From RGZA01 sp964568585 (GTDB lineage Bacteria; Pseudomonadota; Alphaproteobacteria; UBA9219; RGZA01): a stretch of DNA of 64,000 nucleotides. Both the position numbers and the translations under genes were made by a program. Below, in pieces: positions 37,319 through 46,109 of this stretch; the stretch's first letter is position 1, and every line of letters starts with the position of its first letter. Below the pieces are notes generated by a model. The model made no database searches. It saw only the letters and a program-made list of their open reading frames with translations, and was not told the DNA's origin. The stretch covers positions 62,001 to 126,000 of the forward strand of contig CAZMQI010000002.1 in assembly GCA_964568585.1 (NCBI GenBank). Direction: 5' to 3'.

Positions 37319-38011
37319 TTATGCGCTTTCAGCAACAACGCTTGGCACATCCAACTTAACGCCAACACCCATGGTGGATGAAACGGCGATACGTTGAATG
37401 TAGTTACCCTTGGCAGCAGCTGGCTTAGCCTTGGTGACAGCCGCAACAAAGGTTTTGATGTTTGCAACCAAATGAGCTTCGCTGAACGATGCCTTGCCAA
37501 CGCCTGCTTGTACGATACCGGCTTTTTCAACACGGAATTCAATCGCACCTGCTTTGGCAGCCTTAACAGCTTCCACAACGTTTGGCGTCACGGTGCCAAG
37601 CTTCGGGTTTGGCATCAAGCCGCGTGGGCCCAATACTTTACCAAGCTTACCAACGATAACCATGGTATCTGGCGCTGCAATCACGCGGTCAAAACCCATT
37701 TCGCCTTTTTCAATCAGTTCAGCCAGATCTTCTGCGCCCACGAATTCTGCGCCTGCTGCTTTTGCCGCTGCTGCTTTTTCGCCTTTAGCGAATACAGCAA
37801 CACGCACCGACTTACCGGTTCCGTGTGGCAATTGCACCATACCACGAACGTTTTGGTCGTTTTGACGTGGATCAACACCAAGGTTCATGGAGATTTCGAT
37901 GGTTTCATCGAACTTCGCCACAGCGTTGGCTTTAATGAACTTGATCGCTTCTTCTAGCTTTACCGAAGTGGTTGGAGCACCAGCACGGATTTTCTTTAAA
38001 CGTTTACCCAT
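37319..38011 (-). CDS. rplA: 50S ribosomal protein L1
   Basis: A 230-residue L1 with MGKRLKKIRAG at the N terminus, NLGVDPRQNDQNVRGMVQLPHGTGK, LGPRGLMPNPKLGTVT and GAIEFRVEKAGIVQAGVGKASF. L1 forms the mobile stalk near the E site and can repress the L11 operon. It follows rplK by 11 bases and is terminated before the next gene. Confidence 0.98.
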   Translation of the reverse strand: MGKRLKKIRAGAPTTSVKLEEAIKFIKANAVAKFDETIEISMNLGVDPRQNDQNVRGMVQLPHGTGKSVRVAVFAKGEKAAAAKAAGAEFVGAEDLAELIEKGEMGFDRVIAAPDTMVIVGKLGKVLGPRGLMPNPKLGTVTPNVVEAVKAAKAGAIEFRVEKAGIVQAGVGKASFSEAHLVANIKTFVAAVTKAKPAAAKGNYIQRIAVSSTMGVGVKLDVPSVVAESA

Positions 38012-38022
38012 GATTCAAACTC

Positions 38023-38454
38023 CTACTTTTCGGATACGGTCACGCCCATCGAGCGTGCTGTACCAATGACTTGTTGCATAGCGGCTTCGACTGTATGGCA
38101 GTTCAAATCCGGCATCTTGGTTTTCGCGATTTCACGAACTTGGTCCATCGTGATGTTGCCAACCGTGGTCAAACCCACTGTGCTTGCACCCTTGGAGATC
38201 TTTGCTGCCTTCATCACGAAGTAGCTGTTCGGCGGGGTCTTGGTCACGAAGGTGAAGCTGCGATCCGTGAACGCAGTGATGACAACTGGAACAGGGATAC
38301 CCTTTTCCATTTGCTGTGTCTTTGCGTTGAACTGTTTGCAGAATTCCATGATGTTCAAACCCTTTTGACCCAAAGCCGGACCAATTGGGGGTGATGGATT
38401 GGCGCCGCCTGCTGGCACCTGTAATTTAATATAACCGACGATTTCTTTTGCCAT
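38023..38454 (-). CDS. rplK: 50S ribosomal protein L11
   Basis: 143 residues from MAKEIVGYIKLQVPAG. An upstream in-frame ATG exists, but AGGAG lies 9 bases before this one and the family N terminus fits. GPALGQKGLNIMEFCKQFNAKT and the C-terminal rRNA-binding domain (GNITMDQVREIAKTKMPDLNC) are intact. It is the first gene of the rplK-rplA pair. nusG lies over 4 kb upstream instead of next to it. Confidence 0.98.
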   Translation of the reverse strand: MAKEIVGYIKLQVPAGGANPSPPIGPALGQKGLNIMEFCKQFNAKTQQMEKGIPVPVVITAFTDRSFTFVTKTPPNSYFVMKAAKISKGASTVGLTTVGNITMDQVREIAKTKMPDLNCHTVEAAMQQVIGTARSMGVTVSEK

Positions 38455-38792
38455 GTGGCATCTCCTTAGTTTGTTCAAACGCGAACCAAAAACGCGTACC
38501 TAAGCACACGCTTTTCAGAACTCGTTTTTTTGATGCGATGGGAGAAAATCTTCCAAAGCCCTAACCTTGAAACTTTCATTTCAAGTCTCCCGTGGTGCGG
38601 CGCGCCGGGCGAACAAGCTGTTCATTTGGCACTTACCTCCCACAGAAACTTGCGCGTTTTATAAGGGCAAACCCCAGCCCTGTCCAACTTTTTCGCTGTA
38701 TTAACCTTCAAATTTGCATATTAACTAAAAGACGAAAGTAAATAGCCCCTACCAGTCTGCTATATTAGTTTCAGTAATTTTTAAAGGAATTC
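38455..38792. other. rplK leader / divergent promoter interval
   Basis: No gene. It separates rplK (minus) from the plus-strand transglycosylase-like gene. A perfect 7-bp inverted repeat CTTGAAA/TTTCAAG occurs at 38566-38585, and GC-rich sequence follows. It is probably the untranslated leader and promoter zone for the L11-L1 transcript; no classic terminator is seen. Confidence 0.4.
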
Positions 38793-40217
38793 ATGGCTAA
38801 GCAACGCATCGAACCAGCAAGATTAAACAACGGCATGACCCCACGCCAAATGCGCTGGGTGCTTTTCTTGTCATTGGCGCTGTCTGCTGGCGCTGTCTAT
38901 AACATGCTCAACCAATCAAAGCCTGCCGGGCCTACCGGTAATGCGCCTTCCGCCGAAGGACTAAGTGTTACCAATCAAGGCACAGGCGTTATCGATAAAT
39001 TCGATCCAGCCGCGCGCAATATCTGTGACAAGACCATTGATACAGCGTTGATGTGCGCCGATTTACAAACGAAATATCCCGCGCTCAGTAAAGATGTGAT
39101 TACCGCCGCCATTCAGTTCAGCAAATATTATGGTCATAAAAATCCTTCTGCACTGCTTGCCTTGGCGTTGGTCGAAGCAAAAGGAAATATCATCGATGGC
39201 TTCAGCAGCCAAAGCACTGCCTTTGGTCCGTTCCATTATCTGGTCGATACATTCGCTGACCGATTGTTGATTGATAAGGAAATGGTCGGCAAAAAAATAG
39301 CCAGAGAGAATCTGGCCTTCATTGAAAATGTCAAAGTACATTTCCCCAATAATCCCGAAGTGCTGGATGCTGTTGTTCAGCTGACCAATGCCTATACGAA
39401 GGCCTTGCGCGCTGATTTAGCTGAAATTGCAAAGCTTAATGCAACCATCAAACCTGCAGGCAAAAGTAAGGAACAGATTAAAGAAGCCGCTACCAAGCTT
39501 GAAGAAGCAACCGCGCCCTTTCGCGCACGCGTGCATTCGCAGCGTCTCAAGACGCGTGATACATTGCTCAAGGATTTTCCGCAGGTGGTCATGGCCATCC
39601 AGTTTGTTGATATTTTGACCAAGGTCTCGCCCGAACGATTGTTCAATGGCAGCTATTATGCCGAACATGTGCTTGGTGTTGGCGGTTCGAACTATCATCA
39701 AACCTTATTGGCTAAGGAACAACGCGCCAAAATCGCGCAAGCCGAAGCCCTTGCACAAAAGAAACCATTCGCGCCGCCGCAAAAAGCCATCACCGCAGCT
39801 GAAGCGAATAGGATGCTGGCTGCAATTAATATCAGGAATGGCACGCGCCACAGAAAAATGATTATCCCGGTTGGTACTGCCGATATTTATCCAGCGTTCC
39901 AACGCGCCTTTGCGGCACGCGCACCTGGCAATATTGGCGTGTTCTTCAAAATTCAACGCGTAGCAACGGTTATGCCATCAACTGAAAAAGGTGTGCCGCC
40001 AAAAACGGTATATCACACCACCCTCACCCCGCGCACGGCCGCTGAAATGCAAGCTGAAATCCTGCGCCGCTGGGAAGAACATCATGTGAATGCGCGCGCG
40101 ATAAATGTGTTTAAAGACCTTGCGGTATTACCACCTACCCACCGCGCACCCACCGCGCCCGTATTCGTCCGCACCGCACGAAACGGCGCAGCACCCGCCG
40201 CTGCGGTTGCGAACTAA
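38793..40217 (+). CDS. Membrane-anchored lytic-transglycosylase-like protein
   Basis: 474 residues. A single N-terminal TM helix (about 21-38, VLFLSLALSAGAVYNML) would place the rest in the periplasm. Residues about 105-300 resemble an SLT-type fold: SALLALALVEAKGN, with E128 where the catalytic Glu is expected, then FSSQSTAFGPFHYL and later SYYAEHVLGVGGSNY, like the LAHFLGxGG motif of phage-type transglycosylases. The C-terminal part is helical and Ala/Pro-rich. The similarity is partial, so activity is uncertain. Good AAGGA ribosome-binding site. It interrupts the region between nusG and rplK. Confidence 0.55.
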   Translation: MAKQRIEPARLNNGMTPRQMRWVLFLSLALSAGAVYNMLNQSKPAGPTGNAPSAEGLSVTNQGTGVIDKFDPAARNICDKTIDTALMCADLQTKYPALSKDVITAAIQFSKYYGHKNPSALLALALVEAKGNIIDGFSSQSTAFGPFHYLVDTFADRLLIDKEMVGKKIARENLAFIENVKVHFPNNPEVLDAVVQLTNAYTKALRADLAEIAKLNATIKPAGKSKEQIKEAATKLEEATAPFRARVHSQRLKTRDTLLKDFPQVVMAIQFVDILTKVSPERLFNGSYYAEHVLGVGGSNYHQTLLAKEQRAKIAQAEALAQKKPFAPPQKAITAAEANRMLAAINIRNGTRHRKMIIPVGTADIYPAFQRAFAARAPGNIGVFFKIQRVATVMPSTEKGVPPKTVYHTTLTPRTAAEMQAEILRRWEEHHVNARAINVFKDLAVLPPTHRAPTAPVFVRTARNGAAPAAAVAN

Positions 40218-40229
40218 ATACACATTACA

Positions 40230-41237
40230 TTAGGGTTTTTGTTCATCAGACTTTGGCGTATTTGGCGCCTGTGGCTTTGGACGTTTGGCCGCCGCTTCGC
40301 GTTCTCGTGTCAATTCCCTTGCGCCTTCTTCATCGAACATCTGATGGACTGCCTCAACAATATGCGTGCCAAGCTGCGTGCCGCGTTTGCTCGCATCGGC
40401 AATACGCTCGCCCGTATCTAAATCGGTATCTGGGCGTGCGATATACATCGCCATCTCGATATAGTCTTCACTGCCGATGACTTGCCAGTTCACGCCACTA
40501 TGCGGTGCAATGTCATTCACGCGGGTCGGGTCACGGAATGTATCATATTTATCCAGTGCGCCAAGCGAGCGATAGCCCTTGGGCATGACGTCGCCCAGAT
40601 GGACTTCTAGCCCACTGAAGATGGAAAAGATGAGCTTGCTTCCCGATAAGCCAAGACGCTCACGCCAGTTTTCGATGGTGTTCAAATTGCTGACGGTGCG
40701 GTTGACTTCACTGGCAGCACCTACCGCGGATTTTATACTTCCTGGGTTATCACGTGCCTGCGCGAATTCTTCCTTCGCACGCAAGAACGCAATGGTTGGG
40801 TTCGAAAGATCCAGAACATCATAGCCAACGTCCTTCATTTCACGGGTCGCCAAAGGCACATAGCTGATGAGTGTCACATCGGCCTGCGTTGTCGTCTTCA
40901 GATAATCAATATCGTTAAGGAAATTGCTGGTATGCACTGTGAAATCAGGGCGGATAGGCACCCCCGATTTGATGAGATAAATCAACATATCGTAGAAGCG
41001 TATATTATCGATACTGCTGCTCTTCAAATCTACCAGCACGCCGCCGACGATTTCAAACGTGCCAAGGACAAGTTCATCGGTTTCTGGGCGGGTGAAACGC
41101 TTGCGGAACGCATCCATGGATTGCCGCGCCAATTCACGCAACATCGCTTCCTTATCAACCGAAGCCATCAGCAGTTGGCGAAAGGCATTCTTGCCATTCA
41201 CCTCCTGCGATAGCATTTCAAGATACGAAACAGTCAC
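40230..41237 (-). CDS. Hypothetical protein, 335 residues (pair with the upstream gene)
   Basis: A soluble protein without a recognised domain. The N-terminal half is helical (NAFRQLLMASVDKEAMLRELARQSMDAFRKRF) and the centre mixed. The C-terminal helix is followed by a basic Pro-rich tail containing KRPKPQAPN. It begins 16 bases after the stop of the 182-residue gene upstream on the same strand, so the two form an operon. Segments such as SGSKLIFSIFSGLEVHLGDV suggest beta structure. Function unknown. Confidence 0.6.
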   Translation of the reverse strand: MTVSYLEMLSQEVNGKNAFRQLLMASVDKEAMLRELARQSMDAFRKRFTRPETDELVLGTFEIVGGVLVDLKSSSIDNIRFYDMLIYLIKSGVPIRPDFTVHTSNFLNDIDYLKTTTQADVTLISYVPLATREMKDVGYDVLDLSNPTIAFLRAKEEFAQARDNPGSIKSAVGAASEVNRTVSNLNTIENWRERLGLSGSKLIFSIFSGLEVHLGDVMPKGYRSLGALDKYDTFRDPTRVNDIAPHSGVNWQVIGSEDYIEMAMYIARPDTDLDTGERIADASKRGTQLGTHIVEAVHQMFDEEGARELTREREAAAKRPKPQAPNTPKSDEQKP

Positions 41238-41253
41238 CTACTACTCCAATTAA

Positions 41254-41799
41254 TTAGACTATTGGCGGGCCATCACTGCTGGGGCCTTTGGAGGGTTTCT
41301 TATCTGCGCCCTCGCTGCCAGGGCGTTTGGCCTGAGCGCGCAAGCGCTTCACCGATGCTTCCAGATCAGCCGATGTTGCACCATGCATGGTTGCGAACAG
41401 CAATTGCTGACCATCCCAACTACGGTAACGCAGATTTGGGATGACGCCTGTATCATCCTTATACATCTGGGCGATTGCCATCAATGACACGCCCTGTATC
41501 TCGAAATGTCCGTCAAGGCGACCAGCGGCACCTTTGATATGCACTTCCGTATGCTCTGTATCGCCGCCTGTCTGAACCAATCCTGCAATCAGCGGGAAAT
41601 TGAAATCGACATGAAGCGGGTTGTTGAATTTGAAATGATCGGGGAACTTGATATCGCCACGTTCGGTCCACAATGTTTTGCTAAGCCCTGCAAATGGATC
41701 AATATAAGTAATGGCTATTTCATTAGGATTCCGATAATCCGCCATCACAATATTGGCAGGCGTTAATCCGATATGTTGGTTCAATTCTTCAACAGCCAT
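41254..41799 (-). CDS. Hypothetical protein, 182 residues (pair with the downstream gene)
   Basis: The frame is open 42 codons further upstream, but the ATG at 41799 follows AAAGGGG and avoids overlap with the divergent isochorismatase gene. The protein is beta-rich (EVHIKGAAGRLDGHFEIQGVSLMAIAQMY) with a Lys/Pro/Gly-rich tail. No family recognised. It is co-transcribed with the 335-residue gene, and both are inserted between nusG and rplK. Confidence 0.6.
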   Translation of the reverse strand: MAVEELNQHIGLTPANIVMADYRNPNEIAITYIDPFAGLSKTLWTERGDIKFPDHFKFNNPLHVDFNFPLIAGLVQTGGDTEHTEVHIKGAAGRLDGHFEIQGVSLMAIAQMYKDDTGVIPNLRYRSWDGQQLLFATMHGATSADLEASVKRLRAQAKRPGSEGADKKPSKGPSSDGPPIV

Positions 41800-41923
41800 G
41801 ACACACAACCCCTTTAAAAATGCACCTGAAATGTAGCAGGTGAAACCGAAACTAATTATAGATTTTGGCTTATTAACCATGTCTCGAAAATAAATCATGC
41901 CAAAATGCGTGGTAAAATGGGGC

Positions 41924-42649
41924 ATGGATAAGACGCGCCCCTATAAACCATTGGTAATGTTTATTGATATCCAAGCACTGTATGCTGCACCGCCCAGTGC
42001 TGCCGAAATCGAATTGCTGCAAAAGCATGGCGCTTATCTACCCACGCAGCAGGAAATAGAAACAGTTGAAGCTATTATTGATGGCTGCAATGTCTTGGCC
42101 GACACCTTGCGTGGCAAGGTAAAAATCGGCTGGGCTGCTATGGCGCCGAAAACCAGCTTTCTGGTAACTAATGAACTTTCCGAATTCAAAGCCCTGCTGA
42201 CCAGTAATGGTCATTCACTGAATGAATTTTATAGAGCCGAGCCACATGATGGCGATGTGTTTGTTGCCAAGACACAAAACTCCGTGATGTCTAATCCCGA
42301 ATTTATGAAATTCCTGGAAGCTGGCCAATATACCCATCTGTATGTCGGCGGATTTCAAACCACCAAATGTGCTTTAGATAGTGTGTTAAAAATAGCTACA
42401 CAAGAAATGTTCAAGGAAATAGCTGCCAATGTTCAAACCGCGATTATTTCTGATTTAAGCGCCGATACCTATGCCGGTAATGGAAGCTTTCGCCCTATGC
42501 CAAGCGCGGATGACGTACAGGCCGAAGCAAAGCGTTTTGGCGCACGCCTGATCACGATGAATGAATTGCAAAGTGAAATTACTGCAAGCCTTGGCCGCCC
42601 TGCAAACGATGCACACAATAATGGCGGGACAACGCCCGCCATTTCTTGA
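41924..42649 (+). CDS. Isochorismatase-like cysteine hydrolase
   Basis: 241 residues from the ATG at 41924; an ATG nine codons upstream is an alternative. The isochorismatase/nicotinamidase fold is indicated by the catalytic triad: Asp in LVMFIDIQ, Lys in VFVAKTQNSVM and Cys in YVGGFQTTKCALDSVLKIA. Members hydrolyse isochorismate, nicotinamide, ureidoacrylate and other amides; the substrate here is not evident. The gene is convergent with nusG and divergent from the hypothetical pair. Confidence 0.8.
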   Translation: MDKTRPYKPLVMFIDIQALYAAPPSAAEIELLQKHGAYLPTQQEIETVEAIIDGCNVLADTLRGKVKIGWAAMAPKTSFLVTNELSEFKALLTSNGHSLNEFYRAEPHDGDVFVAKTQNSVMSNPEFMKFLEAGQYTHLYVGGFQTTKCALDSVLKIATQEMFKEIAANVQTAIISDLSADTYAGNGSFRPMPSADDVQAEAKRFGARLITMNELQSEITASLGRPANDAHNNGGTTPAIS

Positions 42650-42673
42650 ATATTCTATATTAAATCGTGAAGC

Positions 42674-43285
42674 TTAAAGCTTTTCAACTTGGGTGTATTC
42701 CAGATCCACTGGCGTTGCACGGCCAAAGATAGAAACGGAAACTTTAAGGCGCGCTTTTTCTTCATCCACTTCTTCAACGGTTCCGTTAAACGAAGCAAAC
42801 GGACCATCGGCCACGCGGACTTGTTCGCCAATTTCGAAGGTGATGGAATTCTTGGGATGGGCGATGCCTTCCTGCATTTGGGAAATCAACCGCATGGCCT
42901 CAGCTTCGCTCATCGGCACTGGCTTTGCGCCACCGCCAAGGAAACCGGTTACCTTTGGTGTGTTCTTCACCAAATGCCAGCTTTGATCGGTCAATGCCAT
43001 CTTCACCAGCACATAACCCGGGAAGAATTTGCGTTCCATGTTTACTTTGCGGCCGCGTGCTACTTCAACCACTTCTTCGGTAGGCACCAGAATATCGGCG
43101 AACATATCAGCAAGACCAAGGCTTTCAGCCTTTTCGCGGATAGCCGCGGCTACCTTCTTTTCAAAACCGGAATACACATGCACCACATACCAGCGATGGG
43201 TCGCGATGGCTCTGGGCGCGCGCGGCGCGGCGTCTGCTTTAGCAGCTTTTGCTTCTTTTGGTTTCTTGGTTTTTGCTTCAGCCAT
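42674..43285 (-). CDS. nusG: Transcription termination/antitermination factor NusG
   Basis: 203 residues. The N-terminal NGN domain (HRWYVVHVYSGFEKKVAAAIREKA, FPGYVLVKMALTDQSWHLVKNTPKVTGFLGG) is followed by a KOW domain (GEQVRVADGPFASFNGTVEEVD). An Ala/Lys-rich extension of about 28 residues precedes the NGN domain. The ATG follows GGAG. NusG couples RNA polymerase to Rho and the ribosome. It follows secE by 20 bases. Confidence 0.97.
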   Translation of the reverse strand: MAEAKTKKPKEAKAAKADAAPRAPRAIATHRWYVVHVYSGFEKKVAAAIREKAESLGLADMFADILVPTEEVVEVARGRKVNMERKFFPGYVLVKMALTDQSWHLVKNTPKVTGFLGGGAKPVPMSEAEAMRLISQMQEGIAHPKNSITFEIGEQVRVADGPFASFNGTVEEVDEEKARLKVSVSIFGRATPVDLEYTQVEKL

Positions 43286-43305
43286 GATAGTGCTCCGATA
43301 AAGTC

Positions 43306-43500
43306 TTAGAATCTCAGGTTAATAAGGGCGCGTGAAAGGAAGGAAAGCCCGCCATCCACCACCAGAAAGAAAATCGACATCACGCCCGACAACACCACCA
43401 CCATCACCGAAGTCATCACGGTTTCTTTGCGGGTAGGCCAGGTCACTTTATTTGCCTCTTTTTTTACTTCGGAAAAGAAGGTTGTAATTTTGTTCAGCAT
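43306..43500 (-). CDS. secE: Preprotein translocase subunit SecE
   Basis: A 64-residue short-form SecE with the amphipathic helix KITTFFSEVKKEANKVTWPTRKET and one TM helix (VMVVVLSGVMSIFFLVVDG). It is an essential part of SecYEG. It lies between tRNA-Trp and nusG, the canonical order. Confidence 0.96.
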   Translation of the reverse strand: MLNKITTFFSEVKKEANKVTWPTRKETVMTSVMVVVLSGVMSIFFLVVDGGLSFLSRALINLRF

Positions 43501-43606
43501 CGTTGTTCTTTCAAAAAACTACTTTTAACTCGGCGTAAGGACCACGATTGGCGACCGCCAATCCGCGAGCTTACGCGAGCGAGCCTTACGGCGCTTGAGT
43601 AACAAA

Positions 43607-43682
43607 TGGCAGGAGTTGGGGGGCTCGAACCCACAGCCTTCGGTTTTGGAGACCGACGCTCTACCAGTTGAGCTAAACTCCT
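43607..43682 (-). tRNA. tRNA-Trp (anticodon CCA)
   Basis: A 76-base cloverleaf with encoded CCA. The acceptor stem is AGGAGTT/AACTCCT, the anticodon loop CTCCAAA gives CCA, and the T loop is GTTCGAG. It lies directly upstream of secE, as in many bacteria. Confidence 0.97.
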
Positions 43683-43732
43683 CCAGTGGTATTTTAGGCC
43701 TCAACATACTAACGCGTACTCGGACCTAAAAT

Positions 43733-43767
43733 AACGGCCCGCAAACCTTTAAAGTCTGCGAGCCGTT
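43733..43767. repeat. Inverted repeat upstream of the pseudouridine synthase gene
   Basis: AACGGC plus CGCA pair with TGCG plus GCCGTT around a 12-base loop, with small internal mismatches. No T run follows on either strand. It may be a transcript leader or a weak terminator. Confidence 0.4.
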
Positions 43768-43825
43768 GATGGATTTTATAGAGGAAAGCTGGGCTGAAAG
43801 CAAAGTCTAAAAAAGACATTTATAA

Positions 43826-44953
43826 ATGAATAGGTTACATTACCCCCCCATGAGAACAATGAAAGCCCAAACCAAAGCCCAAAAGACACAAAAACACGAG
43901 ATTTCACTGGATGGACAGGCGGGACGCCTTGACAAGGTGGCATCTTCCCTGCTGCCAGATGTGTCGCGTGCGCGGCTGCAAAAACTGATTAGCGAAGGCG
44001 CTTTGTGTGTTAACGGCAAAGCCGTGACCGATGTCGCCCATAAATTGCGTGGCGCAGAAATCATCACACTTGAAATTCCGGAAGCTGAAGACGCAAAACC
44101 AAAAGCCCAAAAAATCAAACTTGATGTCGTCTATGAAGACAAAGACGTGCTGGTCATCAACAAACCTGCAGGCATGGTGGTGCATCCAGCGGCTGGTAAT
44201 CTGGATGGCACCTTGGTCAATGCGCTGCTTGCCCATTGTGGCAAAAGCCTGTCTGGAATTGGCGGCGTCAAACGCCCCGGCATCGTGCATCGTTTGGATA
44301 AAGACACCAGCGGATTAATGGTAGTGGCCAAGCACGATAAGGCACATCAAGGCTTATCGGAACAATTCAGTGGCGAAAACGGAAAAACGTTATCACGCAT
44401 CTATCAGGCATTCATTTGGGGCGCACCCAATACCAAGCGCGGCACGATCGAAGGCGATATCGGCCGCAGCGAAACCAACCGCAAGAAGATGGCATTGGTC
44501 AGCCGTGGCAAACACGCCATTACCCATTTCGAAGTATTGCAAACCTATGCTCCCGCTGCTGATGAAGCTGGCTTTGGCGGCGTCGTGCGCCAGAAAAAAT
44601 CCACGCGCAAGGAAAACAAGGCGCCCTTTGCCGCGCTTATCCAATGCAAACTTGAAACGGGCCGCACCCATCAAATCCGCGTGCATCTTGCACATATCGG
44701 CAACAGCATTGTGGGTGATGCGTTATATGGTAATGCCAAGGGCAGCAAGCAACGCGCACTCAGCACACTTTTAAAGCTGTATAAGGGCGATGAAAAGAAG
44801 CTTGCGCTGCTATCCGACTTCCCGCGTCAGGCATTACACGCCAAATCGCTATCTTTCCTTCATCCTATCACGGGGAAAGAAATGTCATTTGAAGTCGACT
44901 TGCCGGATGATATGCAAAAGCTGCATAAGCTATTGGAGCATGCCGTTCAGTAG
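43826..44953 (+). CDS. rluD: RluA-family (RluD-like) 23S rRNA pseudouridine synthase
   Basis: 375 residues; starts at codons 9 or 12 are also possible because the first residues are not conserved. An S4 domain (RLDKVASSLLPDVSRARLQKLISEGALCVNGKAV) is followed by the synthase domain with INKPAGMVVHPAAGN and the catalytic Asp in PGIVHRLDKDTSGLMVVAK. GRTHQIRVHLAHIG is also typical. RluD makes the pseudouridines of helix 69. The 3' end overlaps the convergent asparaginase gene by 24 bases. Confidence 0.92.
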   Translation: MNRLHYPPMRTMKAQTKAQKTQKHEISLDGQAGRLDKVASSLLPDVSRARLQKLISEGALCVNGKAVTDVAHKLRGAEIITLEIPEAEDAKPKAQKIKLDVVYEDKDVLVINKPAGMVVHPAAGNLDGTLVNALLAHCGKSLSGIGGVKRPGIVHRLDKDTSGLMVVAKHDKAHQGLSEQFSGENGKTLSRIYQAFIWGAPNTKRGTIEGDIGRSETNRKKMALVSRGKHAITHFEVLQTYAPAADEAGFGGVVRQKKSTRKENKAPFAALIQCKLETGRTHQIRVHLAHIGNSIVGDALYGNAKGSKQRALSTLLKLYKGDEKKLALLSDFPRQALHAKSLSFLHPITGKEMSFEVDLPDDMQKLHKLLEHAVQ

Positions 44954-45982
44954 CCAAGGCTGCGCGGGCGCAATGGCTTCGCGTGGCTGCAATCCATTCG
45001 CTATCCCCAGAACGCCGAGCACATATAATTTATGCGGAGGCAAATCACGGTACACATGTGCACCATACCGCATTAAATTCCATGTGGATTCATAAGGTTT
45101 TTTTACAAACTCAGCTGGCAATGGCGCAAACGCCACAAGGGATTCGGGAAACCGTTTGATGAATTCCACAACGCCGCCATGCACATCGCTGGCATTGGCC
45201 GTACCACTATGATAATTGCGGATGACCAGTAGAATATTTTCTTTTGCTGCCAATGCATGATATGGCGCAAGGTTCATCCCGGGATAGGCCGCTAAAAAAT
45301 ACACGCGCTTGGAAGCACCCACCATGCTTTCGCAGGTTGGAATCTGAAAATCGGTTTCAATCTGTTCTGGTTTGCCTTCGGCCCATTCAATGCCGATGCC
45401 TTCTTTATAAACGCCCACTGCCGCGTTATAAAACGAATGAAAACTACCTGCATCTGCCGACATTTGCTGCACATTGGTTGCGTGATGCAGGGTGACATCT
45501 CTGCCCGTACCACGGAACGGGATAAACACGCCCTTGCGTGGGTCGGGTTGCGTCAACAACGCCATCGCGGCCGTAATATTCGCCGTCGCATCGCTGCGCG
45601 GATCGGCTAAAGGATAGAACGCTGCTGCCAAGGCGATGCTAACATCACGCTTGCCGAATAGTAATTGCAGTAATGTGGCAGTGAACGGCAACGTATCGGT
45701 GCCATGCGTGATTAAAAACCGCTTACAACCCTGCTTGATAAGCGTATCAACTTGGCTTGCCACGGCATGCCAGTCCGGCATATCGAAATCGCCGGAATCC
45801 TTGGCGAGTAATTGGTAAAATTGAAAATCGAAGATGCGGTTCTTGGTCAGGCTTTCCATGCGGGATTGCAGCAAGGCGTTCCCTGCTTTATCCGCACGCG
45901 TCGCATCATCGGTCAAAACAGAACCAATAGTGCCGCCCGTTAGAATAATGGCGATGGATGGTTTGGCGGTAGTTGAAGGCAT
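44930..45982 (-). CDS. Asparaginase-family amidohydrolase
   Basis: 350 residues. The two catalytic threonine motifs are visible: ILTGGTIGS (T15-S21) near the N terminus and FLITHGTDTLPF in the middle. There is no signal peptide, so a cytoplasmic type I-like enzyme is expected. It hydrolyses L-asparagine or a related amide. It lies downstream of rpoC on the same strand but beyond the rpoC terminator. Confidence 0.87.
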   Translation of the reverse strand: MPSTTAKPSIAIILTGGTIGSVLTDDATRADKAGNALLQSRMESLTKNRIFDFQFYQLLAKDSGDFDMPDWHAVASQVDTLIKQGCKRFLITHGTDTLPFTATLLQLLFGKRDVSIALAAAFYPLADPRSDATANITAAMALLTQPDPRKGVFIPFRGTGRDVTLHHATNVQQMSADAGSFHSFYNAAVGVYKEGIGIEWAEGKPEQIETDFQIPTCESMVGASKRVYFLAAYPGMNLAPYHALAAKENILLVIRNYHSGTANASDVHGGVVEFIKRFPESLVAFAPLPAEFVKKPYESTWNLMRYGAHVYRDLPPHKLYVLGVLGIANGLQPREAIAPAQPWLLNGMLQ

Positions 45983-46060
45983 GAAACACGTCCGATGAAA
46001 AACGAATTTTTCAGCTTAAACCCCTCAAAACCGATTGGGCAAACAAAAAGTGGGCAATAA

Positions 46061-46088
46061 AAAAGGGCAGTATTGCTACTGCCCTTTT
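46061..46088 (-). terminator. Terminator after rpoC
   Basis: A perfect 8-bp stem GGGCAGTA/TACTGCCC, a four-base loop, and T6 on the minus strand (T4 on plus). It marks the end of rpoB-rpoC. Confidence 0.93.
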
Positions 46089-46109
46089 GATTATTGTGAC
46101 GTCCAAAGA

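Noticed and set aside
1..41237. Shared KPQAPN ending in the first gene and near the end of the 335-residue protein
   Set aside because: Both tails are low-complexity Lys/Pro/Ala; the match is too short to mean shared targeting.
43733..43767. Inverted repeat before the pseudouridine synthase gene as a terminator
   Set aside because: No T run on either strand; listed only as a repeat.
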